Shown: positions 26,347 to 35,688, numbered from the stretch's first letter. The stretch is DNA of 38,949 nucleotides from an uncultured bacterium (GCA_947063875.1 CAMSTY010000033.1:1-38949), one strand, 5' to 3'. Made by a program: numbers and translations. The notes: generated from the letters alone by a model not told the origin.

Positions 26347-27807
26347 GTGGACGAGAAAGAAAAAAATCAGGATCAGGAGAGGGAATTGAGAGAGGGCGAA
26401 ATGGGAAAAGAGGACGAACAGGATTATGAAAAAATCTGCTATATATGCCGGAGGCCGGAGAGCAAGGCCGGGAGTATGATTGTCATGCCGGGAAATATGT
26501 GCTTGTGCCATGACTGCATGCAGAAAGCGTTTGACTCCGTGATAGGAGGGAACCTGGACTTGTCAAAGGTCGATTTTTCCCAGCTTTCCGGGATGCCGTT
26601 TATGAATCTCAACTTTGTGCCTTCCGGCAGCGGCGAAGATACGGCGCAGACGCAGATTCCCCGCAGGCAGCAGGTAAAAAAGAAGAAAAAGGAGAATGCG
26701 GGGCCGGCATTTACACTGAAAGATATTCCGGCGCCGCATAAGATCAAAAGCCGCCTGGATGAATATGTGGTCGGTCAGGATCAGGCCAAGAAGGTGGTGT
26801 CGGTAGCTGTTTACAATCATTATAAAAGAGTTTATGCAAACAGTATGCAGCTGGCGGAGAAAAATGCCGGGGCAGACGATGGCCAGGAAGAGGTGAGCAT
26901 CGAGAAATCGAATATCCTGATGATCGGGCCGACCGGAAGCGGCAAGACTTACCTGGTGCGGACGCTGGCGCGGCTTCTTGACGTGCCGCTGGCTATTGCG
27001 GATGCCACTTCGCTGACAGAGGCGGGATATATCGGGGATGATATAGAAAGCGTGGTATCCAAGCTCCTGGCAGCGGCCGGAAATGACGTGGAACGGGCGG
27101 AGCACGGAATCATCTTTATCGATGAGATTGATAAGATTGCCAAAAAAAGGGAGACGAATACCCGGGATGTGAGCGGCGAGTCCGTACAGCAGGAACTGTT
27201 AAAGCTTTTGGAGGGGAGCCGGGTGGAGGTCCCGGTCGGCTCTAACCAGAAGAATGCGCTGACCCCGCTGAAAACGGTGAACACCGACCATATTTTGTTT
27301 ATTTGCGGAGGGGCATTTCCCGATCTGGAAAGGATTATTAAGGAGAGGCTGAATCGGACGTCTTCCATGGGGTTTGGAGCAGAACTTAAGGATAAATATC
27401 AGGAAGATCCCAATGTTTTAAGTCATGTGACCAACAAGGATTTGCGGGAATTTGGTATGATTCCGGAGTTTCTGGGGAGGCTTCCGGTGACAGTCACGTT
27501 GGAAAAGCTGACGGAAAAACTGCTGGTAAAGATATTAAAAGAGCCGAGAAACGCGATTCTGAAACAATATGTGAAGCTGTTGGAAATGGATGAGGTGAAG
27601 CTGGTATTTGAGGAGGGCGCGCTGGAGTGGATTGCCCGGGAGGCGATAAAACGGGATACCGGGGCGAGGGCTTTGCGGGCGATCCTGGAGGAGTATATGC
27701 TGGACATCATGTATGAAATTCCCAAAGATCCTAATATCGGTTCTGTGGTGGTTACGCGGCCTTATCTGGAAAAGAAAGGGGGGCCTCTGATCCAGATGAG
27801 AAGATGA
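26347..27807 (+). CDS. clpX: ClpX-like ATP-dependent unfoldase, extended paralogue
   Basis: A AAA+ unfoldase subunit that would deliver proteins to ClpP. It has an N-terminal zinc-binding domain with Cys pairs in CYIC and CHDC, Walker A GPTGSGKTYLVR, the pore loop GYIGDD, Walker B IIFIDEIDKI, a pore-2 region TRDVSGESVQQELLKLLEG, an MGF tripeptide in the place of the ClpP-docking IGF loop, and sensor 2 GARALR. The GTG at 26347, nine bases after the GH1 stop and with GAGGTGG upstream, gives 486 residues; an ATG at 26401 would give 468. Both exceed the usual ~420 because of a charged N-terminal extension and a Lys-rich linker after the zinc domain. No clpP or tig lies next to it, so it may be a second copy. 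Confidence 0.88.
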   Translation: MDEKEKNQDQERELREGEMGKEDEQDYEKICYICRRPESKAGSMIVMPGNMCLCHDCMQKAFDSVIGGNLDLSKVDFSQLSGMPFMNLNFVPSGSGEDTAQTQIPRRQQVKKKKKENAGPAFTLKDIPAPHKIKSRLDEYVVGQDQAKKVVSVAVYNHYKRVYANSMQLAEKNAGADDGQEEVSIEKSNILMIGPTGSGKTYLVRTLARLLDVPLAIADATSLTEAGYIGDDIESVVSKLLAAAGNDVERAEHGIIFIDEIDKIAKKRETNTRDVSGESVQQELLKLLEGSRVEVPVGSNQKNALTPLKTVNTDHILFICGGAFPDLERIIKERLNRTSSMGFGAELKDKYQEDPNVLSHVTNKDLREFGMIPEFLGRLPVTVTLEKLTEKLLVKILKEPRNAILKQYVKLLEMDEVKLVFEEGALEWIAREAIKRDTGARALRAILEEYMLDIMYEIPKDPNIGSVVVTRPYLEKKGGPLIQMRR

Positions 27808-27884
27808 ACGGGAAAATGCCCCGATGAAACACGCCGGCCGGCAGCCGTTCCATCGGAAGGCAATTTTCAGGCAGAAATAGAGGA

Positions 27885-29618
27885 TTATTCCCGGTTCCTT
27901 AGAAAAGTCTGATAAAGATTTAACGTACCGTAACCCCAGATAGGGTTGGGGTAGGTAAACGCAGGGTTGCGGTCAGCGCCGCGAATCAGCAGGGAAGAGA
28001 CTGCGGTGTTGCTGAGATCAGGGTCATGGTTATAAGTGAACCCCCAGGTAAAAATATCGGCGATGGCGCCGGCGGCGACCGCAGCGGCGACCGAGGAACC
28101 GGAACGGCGGGTAAAACGGAGGGCGCTTTCGATGGCGGCGCCGACAACGGGCCCCTGGACATCCACACCGGGGGCGGCGAGATCGGGTTTGACGCGCCCG
28201 CTGAGCGTATAGCCGCGGCTGCTGTGGATATAGATGCTGTTGTTTGTGTGATTGTAGGCGGCGACGGTAAGCGGCATATCGGCGTTTCCGGGGTCCGTGG
28301 TGGTAGTATTCGGATCTGGCCGCAGGAAAATGGTGCTTTCGGAGATAAAGCCATGCATGGGAAGCCATGCATGGAACCGGCCAGTGATGAAAATAGTCGG
28401 ATAGACGCGAATCCGCCAGATGCCGGAGGTGGGATTTTCAAAGCGAATAAAGATCAGCTGGTTGCCGGAACCGCTCTCGAAATTTTGATAGGCGACAGTC
28501 AGGATGGTGGAATCAAGGCGGAAAGGAATGACTGTCTCGGCTCCCAATGGCAGAGTGATGCGGTCGACAACCTCGCCGGAAGGGGAGACGATGCCAATGG
28601 TATAGAGTTCTGGCTGCTGAGACCACATTTCCATGCAAAAACCCGTCTCGTCTGTTCCTATACGCAGTTCGATATCTTCATATTCCTGATCCGGGGCCAT
28701 ATTCCCCATGAAATGATGATGGTATCCCATTTCATTGCCGGCGCTGGCGACAATTGCAAGTCCCAGATAGCCGTTTAAATTGGACAGCTGCTGGCTTAAA
28801 GGCCCGTTGCCCTCGTGGTCTCCCTGGTTGGTGCCGACTCCCAGATAAATGACAAGGGGAAGCCGGTATTGGCCGGCCAGGCTCAGCAAATAGCTGACAG
28901 CGGCCATGATATCGTTTTCCTGAAAAACCGCTTCTTCCGTATGGACCAGAAAGAAGTCGCGCAGGTACTGCTTGGCAGGTTTCAATTTGACGACAGCGAG
29001 TGACGCTTTGGGGGCGGCTCCGGAGAAAGGCACAGGGCGGTCGATACGGTTGCCGGCGGCGACACCGGCCATAAAGGTACCGTGTCCGTCCGTGTCGCGG
29101 GAGGGAACCACCGTATAGGGATCTTCGGCCCGCAGGGCTTCATTGAGCTGTTCCTGATGGTATGTCGCTCCGTAGAATGGCTGGAAGCCGGAGATTTCCG
29201 GCGGCATTTCTCCGGTGTTGATGGTCTGGTCCCAGATGCTTAGGACCCGGCTGGTACCGTCCGGGTTGATAAACAGAGGATTTGTGTAATCGATGCCAGT
29301 ATCCACGATTCCCAGGATGACACCGGTGCCGTCCGCCTGCAGGGCCGGCTGGTCAAAGACGGGGAGGATGCCGCTGCTTTCCACGACCGTGGTGTCTAAA
29401 AGGCCGAAAAGCTTAGGGATGCTGCTGTAAGAATAGCGGGAAATGCTCAGCGGTTCCGTCTTATCTTTCAGGGTGTGAATGACGGCAAAACCCCGGCTGA
29501 CAAAGTTGATGCATTCGGTTTTTGCCAGTTCATAAAAGGATTGCAGGGAACGGGAGGGATAATGCAGGATAAAGTCCATGTAGTCTTCGGAAGAGGGAGG
29601 ATATAAACAAGAAGGCAT
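27885..29618 (-). CDS. S8 subtilisin-like protease, Csp family
   Basis: A 577-residue serine protease related to the clostridial CspA/B/C germination proteases. The catalytic triad is present: Asp106 in GIVDTGID, His179 in DTDGHGTFMAG, oxyanion Asn in ASAGNEMG and Ser509 in SGSSVAAAVAAG, where the usual GTSMAAP is replaced by GSSVAAA, as in Csp proteins. An inserted beta-rich jelly-roll region separates the Asn and Ser blocks. There is no signal peptide. The short N-terminal part (about 1-95) may be a prodomain. A CGGAGG ribosome site precedes the ATG. It stands alone, convergent with clpX. All residues needed for activity appear present; a germination role is by family only. Confidence 0.9.
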   Translation of the reverse strand: MPSCLYPPSSEDYMDFILHYPSRSLQSFYELAKTECINFVSRGFAVIHTLKDKTEPLSISRYSYSSIPKLFGLLDTTVVESSGILPVFDQPALQADGTGVILGIVDTGIDYTNPLFINPDGTSRVLSIWDQTINTGEMPPEISGFQPFYGATYHQEQLNEALRAEDPYTVVPSRDTDGHGTFMAGVAAGNRIDRPVPFSGAAPKASLAVVKLKPAKQYLRDFFLVHTEEAVFQENDIMAAVSYLLSLAGQYRLPLVIYLGVGTNQGDHEGNGPLSQQLSNLNGYLGLAIVASAGNEMGYHHHFMGNMAPDQEYEDIELRIGTDETGFCMEMWSQQPELYTIGIVSPSGEVVDRITLPLGAETVIPFRLDSTILTVAYQNFESGSGNQLIFIRFENPTSGIWRIRVYPTIFITGRFHAWLPMHGFISESTIFLRPDPNTTTTDPGNADMPLTVAAYNHTNNSIYIHSSRGYTLSGRVKPDLAAPGVDVQGPVVGAAIESALRFTRRSGSSVAAAVAAGAIADIFTWGFTYNHDPDLSNTAVSSLLIRGADRNPAFTYPNPIWGYGTLNLYQTFLRNRE

Positions 29619-29669
29619 AGGGCCTCCGATTTTGTTTTTTATAATAAGAATATGTGAAAAAGGATATAT

Positions 29670-29698
29670 TTGACCGTTGTCTGGGAAAATAGTATAAT
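29670..29698 (+). promoter_or_regulatory. Promoter of the lspA-type gene
   Basis: TTGACC (29670-29675) and TATAAT (29693-29698) are separated by 17 bases, about 58 bases before the ATG at 29756. This near-consensus promoter would drive the signal peptidase gene and probably the following CBS protein gene. Confidence 0.8.
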
Positions 29699-29755
29699 AG
29701 AGGACAGGAAATCGTGGCGAAATACCGTAAGAGCCGGGACAAGGAGGGAATCAAT

Positions 29756-30262
29756 ATGATATATTTGGGATTGATCGGAATATTGGCGGCGGGGGATCAG
29801 TGGCTGAAGCATGTGGTGGAGGCGCAGGAGCCGGAGAAATTTCCAAGGCCGTTAGAAGGGACGAAGGACCGGATATGGATATACCGTAACCATAATGCGG
29901 GCTTTCCGTTTGGATTTCTGGAGCAGCGGGAGGGACTGGTACGGACGGTTCCGTTGATTTTGACATCGGCTCTGGCGGGAAGCTTGTTTGCACTCAGAAA
30001 GAAAAAGGGGGAAGGGCTGAGGAATATTTCCGCGGCGCTGGTGATCGGAGGGTCTTTGAGCAATCTGTATGACCGCTATGTCAGAGGGTATGTGGTGGAT
30101 TATTTGAGCCTGCGTGTCGGGCCCCTGAAAGAAGTGGTGTTCAATCTGGGCGATATTTTTATCCTGCTTGGCGCAACGATTCATGCGGTGTGCATGGCAG
30201 GGGAAAAGGGAAATGACGCTCAGGGGAAAGTGGCAATTGACAAGAATAAGGAAATATTGTAG
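29756..30262 (+). CDS. lspA: Signal peptidase II-like protein
   Basis: A 168-residue membrane aspartyl protease that would remove signal peptides from prolipoproteins. The ATG at 29756 has AAGGAGG seven bases upstream; an earlier in-frame GTG (29714) lies too near the promoter to be likely. Family motifs: DQWLK early, NHNAGFPFGFL in the place of the usual N-x-G-A-A-F-G, and the two catalytic Asp in NLYDRYVRGYVVDYL. About four hydrophobic segments, with a charged C-terminal tail. It is somewhat divergent (Phe-Pro in the GAAF position), so it may be a second LspA or a specialised one. The locus contains at least one lipoprotein client. Confidence 0.85.
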   Translation: MIYLGLIGILAAGDQWLKHVVEAQEPEKFPRPLEGTKDRIWIYRNHNAGFPFGFLEQREGLVRTVPLILTSALAGSLFALRKKKGEGLRNISAALVIGGSLSNLYDRYVRGYVVDYLSLRVGPLKEVVFNLGDIFILLGATIHAVCMAGEKGNDAQGKVAIDKNKEIL

Positions 30263-30320
30263 AATCGGTAGCAATTCAGTCAAACGAATAAAATATCTGG
30301 AAGGAGATTAATGTAATTTT

Positions 30321-31649
30321 ATGTTAGATTCAGGAGACAGTACGGGCATACAAATCTGTACGGTTGTTGTGCTGCTTTGCCTCTCTGCCTTTTTTTCTTC
30401 GGCGGAGACGGCGCTTACTACGGTCAACCGCATGCGGGTGCGGACTCTGGCGGAGGCCGGAGACAAGAGGGCGCTTACGCTGACAAAGGTGATCGAAGAC
30501 CCGGGGAAAATGCTGAGCACCATTCTGGTAGGCAATAATATTGTGAACCTGTCAGCGTCTTCCCTGATGACAACCTTGGCGCTGCAGCTTTTCGGGAGCA
30601 AGGCGGTAGGAGCGGCAACCGGTATCCTGACACTGTTAATTCTGGTTTTTGGAGAGATTTCTCCAAAGACGCTTGCAACAATCCATTCGGAGCGGCTGGC
30701 ATTGCGTTACGCAGGATTTATTTATTTGCTGATGACCTTGCTGACTCCGGTGATTTTCTGCGTCAATCAGCTTTCTCTTGGCTTTTTGCTGCTTTTGCGT
30801 GTAGACCCGAATAAAAAGCAGGATGCGATTACAGAGGATGAACTGCGCACCATTGTGGAAGTGAGCCATGAAGAGGGTGTGATTGAGACAGAAGAGAAGA
30901 AAATGATCAACAATGTGTTTGATTTCGGCGATTCCGTGGCGAAAGATGTAATGGTGCCGCGGATTGACATGGTGATGGTCGATGTGGATACCACCTTTGA
31001 AGAACTGATGGAGATTTTCCGGCGGGAAAAGTTCACTCGTTTTCCTGTATACGAGGAGACTACGGACAATGTAATCGGTATCATTAACGTAAAGGATTTT
31101 CTCCTGGCGGAACGAAAGGCATTCACGATCCGGGATTTTCTGAGGCAGCCGCTGTACACGTATGAGTATAAGAAGACGGCGGAACTGATGGTGGAGATGC
31201 GGAAAACCTTTAATAATTTCATCATTGTCCTTGATGAGTATGGGGCTACGGCAGGCATGGTTACGCTGGAAGATATGCTGGAGGAGATCGTCGGGGAGAT
31301 CCGGGATGAGTATGATGAGGATGAAGAAGATGAGGTCAGGATGATTGCGGCGGATGAATACCTGGTCAGCGGCTCCACCAAGCTGGATGATCTGAACAGC
31401 TGGCTGAACCTGAAACTGGAATCCGAGGATTATGATTCCATCGGCGGCCTGGTGATCGGCCTTCTGGATCACCTTCCGGAGGCAGGAGAAGAAGTGAGCC
31501 ACGAGGGACTGCGCCTGGTAGTGGAGAGCGTCGAGAAGAACCGGATCGAGAAGATTCACCTGTATATCCTGGACGAAGAGGAGATCCGGATACAGGAGGA
31601 ACGGGGGAAGAAAAACGCTCAGGAAGAGGAAGAAAGTGCGGTGTCCTGA
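30321..31649 (+). CDS. CNNM/CBS-domain membrane protein (hemolysin/CorC family)
   Basis: A 442-residue membrane protein. The N-terminal DUF21/CNNM domain (about 1-180) has three to four helices, with AFFSSAETALTTVNRMR and VFGEISPKTLA signatures. A CBS pair follows (about 205-325, MVPRIDMVMVDVDTTFEELM and DEYGATAGMVTLEDMLEEIVGEI), then a CorC/HlyC-type C-terminal domain (about 345-425). The family is linked to Mg2+ export and homeostasis; the old hemolysin name is not evidence of haemolysis. The ATG at 30321 lies 14 bases after AAGGAG, while an ATG directly followed by a TAA stop (30311-30316) sits at ideal spacing. It probably shares the lspA transcript. Confidence 0.92.
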   Translation: MLDSGDSTGIQICTVVVLLCLSAFFSSAETALTTVNRMRVRTLAEAGDKRALTLTKVIEDPGKMLSTILVGNNIVNLSASSLMTTLALQLFGSKAVGAATGILTLLILVFGEISPKTLATIHSERLALRYAGFIYLLMTLLTPVIFCVNQLSLGFLLLLRVDPNKKQDAITEDELRTIVEVSHEEGVIETEEKKMINNVFDFGDSVAKDVMVPRIDMVMVDVDTTFEELMEIFRREKFTRFPVYEETTDNVIGIINVKDFLLAERKAFTIRDFLRQPLYTYEYKKTAELMVEMRKTFNNFIIVLDEYGATAGMVTLEDMLEEIVGEIRDEYDEDEEDEVRMIAADEYLVSGSTKLDDLNSWLNLKLESEDYDSIGGLVIGLLDHLPEAGEEVSHEGLRLVVESVEKNRIEKIHLYILDEEEIRIQEERGKKNAQEEEESAVS

Positions 31650-31704
31650 GGAAGGCATATATGAAAGAAGTACGGTGAAGGCGGCATTGCCTTAGACAGA
31701 ACGC

Positions 31705-31741
31705 GCCGGGGAATCCGAACAGCAGGAGGGGATTCTCCGGC
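31705..31741 (+). terminator. Weak terminator-like hairpin after the CBS gene
   Basis: GCCGGGGAATCC (31705-31716) pairs with GGATTCTCCGGC (31730-31741), with one wobble pair. The following ATTCTTTGAATATTTT is only moderately T-rich. It lies between two convergent genes and could end both transcripts. Confidence 0.5.
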
Positions 31742-31793
31742 ATTCTTTGAATATTTTGCATTCTGTTGATTTGAGGCGCTTGCCGAAAAGCAT

Positions 31794-32159
31794 TCAGCTA
31801 AACATCCCTCCGGCAGTTCCTCCTACGGCACAGCATGCCAGGATAGTGGCACTTTTAGACAGGTCAGGGATGGGGGCGGTTTCGCGGTTCAGCAGCCAGG
31901 AGACTGCGAACAGTACGGCAAAATACAGGATGCCGGTCAGCATTCCCCAGAAAAATCTGCGGGAGAGCGACGCCTTGCCGGCCAAAAAGCCGCCGAACAG
32001 GCAGGCGATCACATAGACCCCGTATACGGCAGTATCGATCTGCTGTTCTCCCAGTTTCAGCCGGTAGAGGGCGAAAGAGAGGATAAGAAGCAGAATGCCG
32101 GAGAGCAGATAAGCCATCAGCAGAGACCTCAGCAGTGCCTTTGATCTGGAAATATCCAT
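31794..32159 (-). CDS. Small membrane protein, TIGR04086 type
   Basis: A 121-residue protein with four predicted membrane helices (about 12-32, 45-62, 70-92, 103-120) and short charged loops, matching the layout of TIGR04086-family proteins of Clostridia. It has Gly-rich helices (CLFGGFLAGKASLS, CAVGGTAGG). The ribosome site AAAGGAA lies a few bases before the ATG. It is divergent from the ribosomal operon and shares that intergenic region. Function unknown. Confidence 0.78.
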   Translation of the reverse strand: MDISRSKALLRSLLMAYLLSGILLLILSFALYRLKLGEQQIDTAVYGVYVIACLFGGFLAGKASLSRRFFWGMLTGILYFAVLFAVSWLLNRETAPIPDLSKSATILACCAVGGTAGGMFS

Positions 32160-32220
32160 AAAGATTCCTTTCTTGTGCAGGTTTGTTCCATTTTATTCCC
32201 ATGATTTTGAAAAAATTCCC

Positions 32221-32249
32221 TTGACAGCATTTTATAATGTAGATATAAT
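32221..32249 (+). promoter_or_regulatory. Consensus promoter of the str operon
   Basis: TTGACA (32221-32226), 17 bases, TATAAT (32244-32249): a perfect match to the vegetative consensus, as expected for a ribosomal protein operon. Transcription would start near 32256, about 90 bases before rpsL. Confidence 0.9.
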
Positions 32250-32255
32250 GGTGAG

Positions 32256-32290
32256 GCGTGCAAAAAAACACGTTGTATTTTTTTGCGTGC
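32256..32290 (+). other. Hairpin at the start of the rpsL leader
   Basis: GCGTGCAAAAAAA (32256-32268) can pair with TTTTTTTGCGTGC (32278-32290) in a 13-bp stem with two G-U pairs and a 9-base loop. It lies at the very 5' end of the predicted transcript and may protect or regulate it. No T tract follows, so it is not a plain terminator. Confidence 0.5.
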
Positions 32291-32346
32291 AAAAAGCTGA
32301 AGACTTAACAGCAACCAACAGACAATATCACAGGAGGTGAAACGGA

Positions 32347-32769
32347 ATGCCAACATTTAACCAGTTAGTCAGAAAGGGAAGACAGACATCGGTGAAGAAA
32401 TCTACGGCACCGGCTCTGCAGAGAGGCTATAACTCTTTACGGAAGCGTGCAACCGATATCTCCTCCCCGCAGAAGAGAGGCGTCTGCACAGCGGTCAAGA
32501 CCGCTACCCCGAAGAAGCCGAACTCCGCACTCCGTAAGATTGCGAGAGTACGTCTTTCCAACGGAATCGAGGTTACCAGCTATATCCCCGGAGAGGGACA
32601 CAATCTGCAGGAGCACAGCGTGGTGCTGATCCGCGGCGGAAGAGTTAAGGATCTGCCCGGTACCAGATATCATATTATCAGAGGTACTCTGGATACCGCC
32701 GGCGTTGCCAACCGCAAGAAAGCCCGTTCCAAATATGGCGCGAAGCGGCCGAAAGCTGCTAAGAAGTAA
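32347..32769 (+). CDS. rpsL: 30S ribosomal protein S12
   Basis: A 140-residue decoding-centre protein of the small subunit. The signature [11 protein letters not shown] is complete, with the Lys equivalent to Lys42/43, and so is [13 protein letters not shown], with the Lys equivalent to Lys87/88. Both positions that commonly mutate in streptomycin resistance are therefore wild type. An AGGAGG ribosome site lies about 10 bases before the ATG. It is first in the rpsL-rpsG-fusA unit behind a consensus promoter. Confidence 0.98.
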   Translation: MPTFNQLVRKGRQTSVKKSTAPALQRGYNSLRKRATDISSPQKRGVCTAVKTATPKKPNSALRKIARVRLSNGIEVTSYIPGEGHNLQEHSVVLIRGGRVKDLPGTRYHIIRGTLDTAGVANRKKARSKYGAKRPKAAKK

Positions 32770-32978
32770 GAAACTGTGGCGATAGGCAAAATCATCACAG
32801 CCAGGCTGCAGGAAAGCAGTGAATGAAGTACCACTAACGGCAGTAAAGTGACTGTAGTGCCGGTGATATTGACCTGTGGGTTGCAGGAATAGATCAAAGG
32901 ACCGAGCGCGAACACATTTTATGGAAACATGTGAGTACCGACGATTTAATCCATTGAATGATTAAGGAGGGAAGTAAC
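32770..32978 (+). promoter_or_regulatory. rpsL-rpsG spacer with hairpin (possible S7 control site)
   Basis: The 209-base spacer is long for a ribosomal operon. It contains a hairpin in which CACTA (32832-32836) pairs with TAGTG (32855-32859) and CAGT (32841-32844) with ACTG (32851-32854), with a bulge between them. In E. coli, S7 represses its operon by binding the rpsL-rpsG spacer; a similar role here is inferred from position only. Confidence 0.35.
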
Positions 32979-33449
32979 GTGCCACGTAAAGGACATATTC
33001 AGAAGAGAGATGTATTGGCAGATCCTTTATACAACAACAAGGTTGTAACCAAGCTGATCAACAACATCATGCTGGACGGCAAGAGAGGGATTGCCCAGAA
33101 GATCGTATACGGTGCATTTGCACGCGTGGAAGAGAAGACGGGAAAACCTGCGGTAGAGGTTTTCGAGGAAGCGATGAACAACATCATGCCGGTTCTGGAG
33201 GTTAAGGCCAAGAGGATCGGCGGCGCCACTTATCAGGTGCCGATTGAGGTTAAGCCGGAGAGACGCCAGACCCTGGCGCTTCGCTGGATCACCATGTTCT
33301 CCCGCAAGAGGAATGAGAAGACCCAGGAGGAGAGACTGGCGAACGAGATTATGGACGCTGCCAACAACACAGGCGCATCCGTGAAGCGGAAAGAAGATAT
33401 GCATAAGATGGCAGAGGCTAACAAGGCCTTCTCCCATTTCAGATTCTAA
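32979..33449 (+). CDS. rpsG: 30S ribosomal protein S7
   Basis: A 156-residue primary 16S rRNA-binding protein of the 30S head. It starts at GTG 32979, with AAGGAGG about 9 bases upstream, giving [20 protein letters not shown] as in the family; the longer frame from ATG 32958 would include the ribosome site and is rejected. Conserved [24 protein letters not shown] and AFSHFRF blocks. It lies between rpsL and fusA. Confidence 0.97.
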   Translation: MPRKGHIQKRDVLADPLYNNKVVTKLINNIMLDGKRGIAQKIVYGAFARVEEKTGKPAVEVFEEAMNNIMPVLEVKAKRIGGATYQVPIEVKPERRQTLALRWITMFSRKRNEKTQEERLANEIMDAANNTGASVKRKEDMHKMAEANKAFSHFRF

Positions 33450-33464
33450 TAGGAGGACAAAGCT

Positions 33465-35582
33465 TTGGCTGGAAGAGAATATCCGTTAGAGAGAACCAGA
33501 AATATCGGAATTATGGCTCACATCGATGCCGGTAAGACCACATTGACTGAGCGTATTCTGTATTATACTGGCGTAAACTACAAAATCGGTGATACTCATG
33601 AAGGTACCGCGACTATGGACTGGATGGCCCAGGAGCAGGAGCGGGGAATTACCATCACTTCTGCGGCCACGACTTGTCACTGGACCCTGCAGGAGAACTG
33701 CAGGCCGAAAGAGGGAGCTCTGGAGCATCGGATCAATATCATCGATACTCCCGGACACGTGGATTTTACGGTTGAGGTAGAGCGTTCCCTGCGCGTGTTG
33801 GACGGCGCTGTCGGCGTGTTCTGTGCCAAGGGTGGTGTGGAGCCGCAGTCAGAAAACGTATGGCGTCAGGCAGACACCTACAACGTGCCCCGTATGGCAT
33901 TCATCAATAAGATGGATATCCTGGGCGCTAACTTTTTCGGCGCCGTGGATCAGATCCGCGAACGTCTGGGCAAGAATGCCATCTGCCTGCAGCTGCCGAT
34001 CGGTAAGGAAGACGAGTTTAAAGGCATCATCGATCTGTTCGAGATGAAGGCCTATATCTACAATGACAATAAGGGCGAGGATGTTTCCATCGTCGATGTG
34101 CCGGAAGATATGATGGTGGATGCCGAGCTGTATCGTACCGAGTTGGTTGAGAAGATATGCGAACTGGATGACGACCTGATGATGCAGTATCTGGAGGGCG
34201 AAGAGCCGTCCGTTGAGGAAATGAAGAAGGTTTTGAGAAAGGCTACCTGCGAGTGTACCGCAGTTCCGGTATGCTGCGGCAGCGCTTATCGGAACAAGGG
34301 TGTTCAGAAGCTTCTGGATGCCGTGCTGGAATATATGCCGGCACCCACCGACATTCCGTCAATCAAGGGTGTCGATATGGACGGCAACGAGATCGAGCGT
34401 CATTCATCCGATGATGAGCCGTTCTCGGCATTGGCTTTCAAGATCATGACCGACCCGTTTGTAGGAAAGCTGGCGTTCTTCCGGGTGTATTCCGGAACGT
34501 TGAATTCTGGTTCTTATGTGCTGAATGCGACAAAGGACAAGAAGGAGCGTGTGGGCCGTATCCTGCAGATGCATGCCAATAAGCGCCAGGAACTGGATAA
34601 GGTATATTCCGGAGATATCGCTGCGGCAGTGGGTTTCAAGCTGACCACTACCGGCGATACCATCTGCGACGAGCAGCATCCGGTTATTTTGGAATCCATG
34701 GAGTTCCCGGAGCCGGTTATCGATATCGCGATCGAACCCAAGACCAAAGCCGGCCAGGGTAAGATGGGCGAGGCGCTGGCGAAGCTGGCAGAGGAGGACC
34801 CGACCTTCCGCGCCAGAACCGATCAGGAGACCGGACAGACCATTATCTCCGGTATGGGAGAACTTCATCTGGAGATTATCGTAGACCGTCTGCTGCGTGA
34901 ATTTAATGTAGAGGCCAACGTAGGCGCGCCTCAGGTTGCCTACAAAGAGACCTTTACCAAGGCAGTGGATGTGGACAGCAAGTACGCCAGACAGTCCGGC
35001 GGCCGTGGTCAGTACGGACATTGTAAGGTGCACTTTGAACCCATGGACGCCAATGCAGAGGAGACCTTCAAGTTTGAGTCTGCCGTCGTAGGCGGCGCGA
35101 TTCCGAAGGAATATATCCCGGCTGTAGGCGAGGGTATTGAGGAAGCTTCCAAGACCGGCGTGCTGGCCGGATTCCCGGTATTGGGTGTGAAGGCAACCGT
35201 ATTTGACGGTTCCTATCATGAGGTTGACTCCAGTGAGATGGCATTTAAGATTGCCGGTTCCATGGCGTTTAAGGATGCCATGCAGAAGGCAGGCTCCATC
35301 CTGCTCGAGCCGATCATGAAGGTGGAAGTAACCATGCCGGAAGAGTATATGGGCGACGTAATCGGAGACATTAACTCCCGTCGCGGCCGTATCGAGGGCA
35401 TGGATGACCTGGGCGGCGGCAAGATCGTAAGAGCGTTCGTACCGCTTTCCGAGATGTTTGGCTATTCAACAGACCTGCGTTCCAAGACCCAGGGCCGCGG
35501 CAACTACTCCATGTTCTTTGAGAAGTATGAGCCGGTTCCCAAGTCCGTGCAGGAGAAGATTATTGCCGAGCATAAGCACTAA
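33465..35582 (+). CDS. fusA: Translation elongation factor G
   Basis: A 705-residue GTPase that drives ribosomal translocation. The start is TTG at 33465, with AGGAGG about 9 bases upstream, 15 bases after rpsG. G1 [19 protein letters not shown], switch [11 protein letters not shown] and G4 NKMD are all present, followed by the domain II-V blocks [26 protein letters not shown] and [14 protein letters not shown]. Length and order are typical. It ends the rpsL unit; tuf has its own promoter. Use of CGT and other favoured codons rises towards tuf, as expected for highly expressed genes. Confidence 0.98.
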   Translation: MAGREYPLERTRNIGIMAHIDAGKTTLTERILYYTGVNYKIGDTHEGTATMDWMAQEQERGITITSAATTCHWTLQENCRPKEGALEHRINIIDTPGHVDFTVEVERSLRVLDGAVGVFCAKGGVEPQSENVWRQADTYNVPRMAFINKMDILGANFFGAVDQIRERLGKNAICLQLPIGKEDEFKGIIDLFEMKAYIYNDNKGEDVSIVDVPEDMMVDAELYRTELVEKICELDDDLMMQYLEGEEPSVEEMKKVLRKATCECTAVPVCCGSAYRNKGVQKLLDAVLEYMPAPTDIPSIKGVDMDGNEIERHSSDDEPFSALAFKIMTDPFVGKLAFFRVYSGTLNSGSYVLNATKDKKERVGRILQMHANKRQELDKVYSGDIAAAVGFKLTTTGDTICDEQHPVILESMEFPEPVIDIAIEPKTKAGQGKMGEALAKLAEEDPTFRARTDQETGQTIISGMGELHLEIIVDRLLREFNVEANVGAPQVAYKETFTKAVDVDSKYARQSGGRGQYGHCKVHFEPMDANAEETFKFESAVVGGAIPKEYIPAVGEGIEEASKTGVLAGFPVLGVKATVFDGSYHEVDSSEMAFKIAGSMAFKDAMQKAGSILLEPIMKVEVTMPEEYMGDVIGDINSRRGRIEGMDDLGGGKIVRAFVPLSEMFGYSTDLRSKTQGRGNYSMFFEKYEPVPKSVQEKIIAEHKH

Positions 35583-35599
35583 GTAGTTGGAAAATAGGC

Positions 35600-35628
35600 T
35601 TGAAAATAATGCAGAAATCGCATATAAT
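35600..35628 (+). promoter_or_regulatory. tuf promoter
   Basis: TTGAAA (35600-35605) and TATAAT (35623-35628) are separated by 17 bases, in the 106-base fusA-tuf gap. This allows extra tuf transcription in addition to read-through from fusA. Confidence 0.8.
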
Positions 35629-35688
35629 AAGGACAGCCTATATATAAAGGAAAGCCCATTGTGGCCAAATTAAGGAGGACGTTTTAAA

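Noticed and set aside
27808-27884. Terminator between clpX and the Csp-like gene
   Set aside because: GC-rich inverted pieces are present, but I could not find a clean stem with a T run on either strand.
28026-28778. 250-codon frame antisense to the Csp-like protease
   Set aside because: The protease has a complete catalytic triad on the other strand; this frame has no ribosome site or recognisable domain.
32958-32978. Upstream ATG start for S7
   Set aside because: It would translate the AAGGAGG ribosome site itself; the GTG at 32979 gives the standard 156-residue protein.
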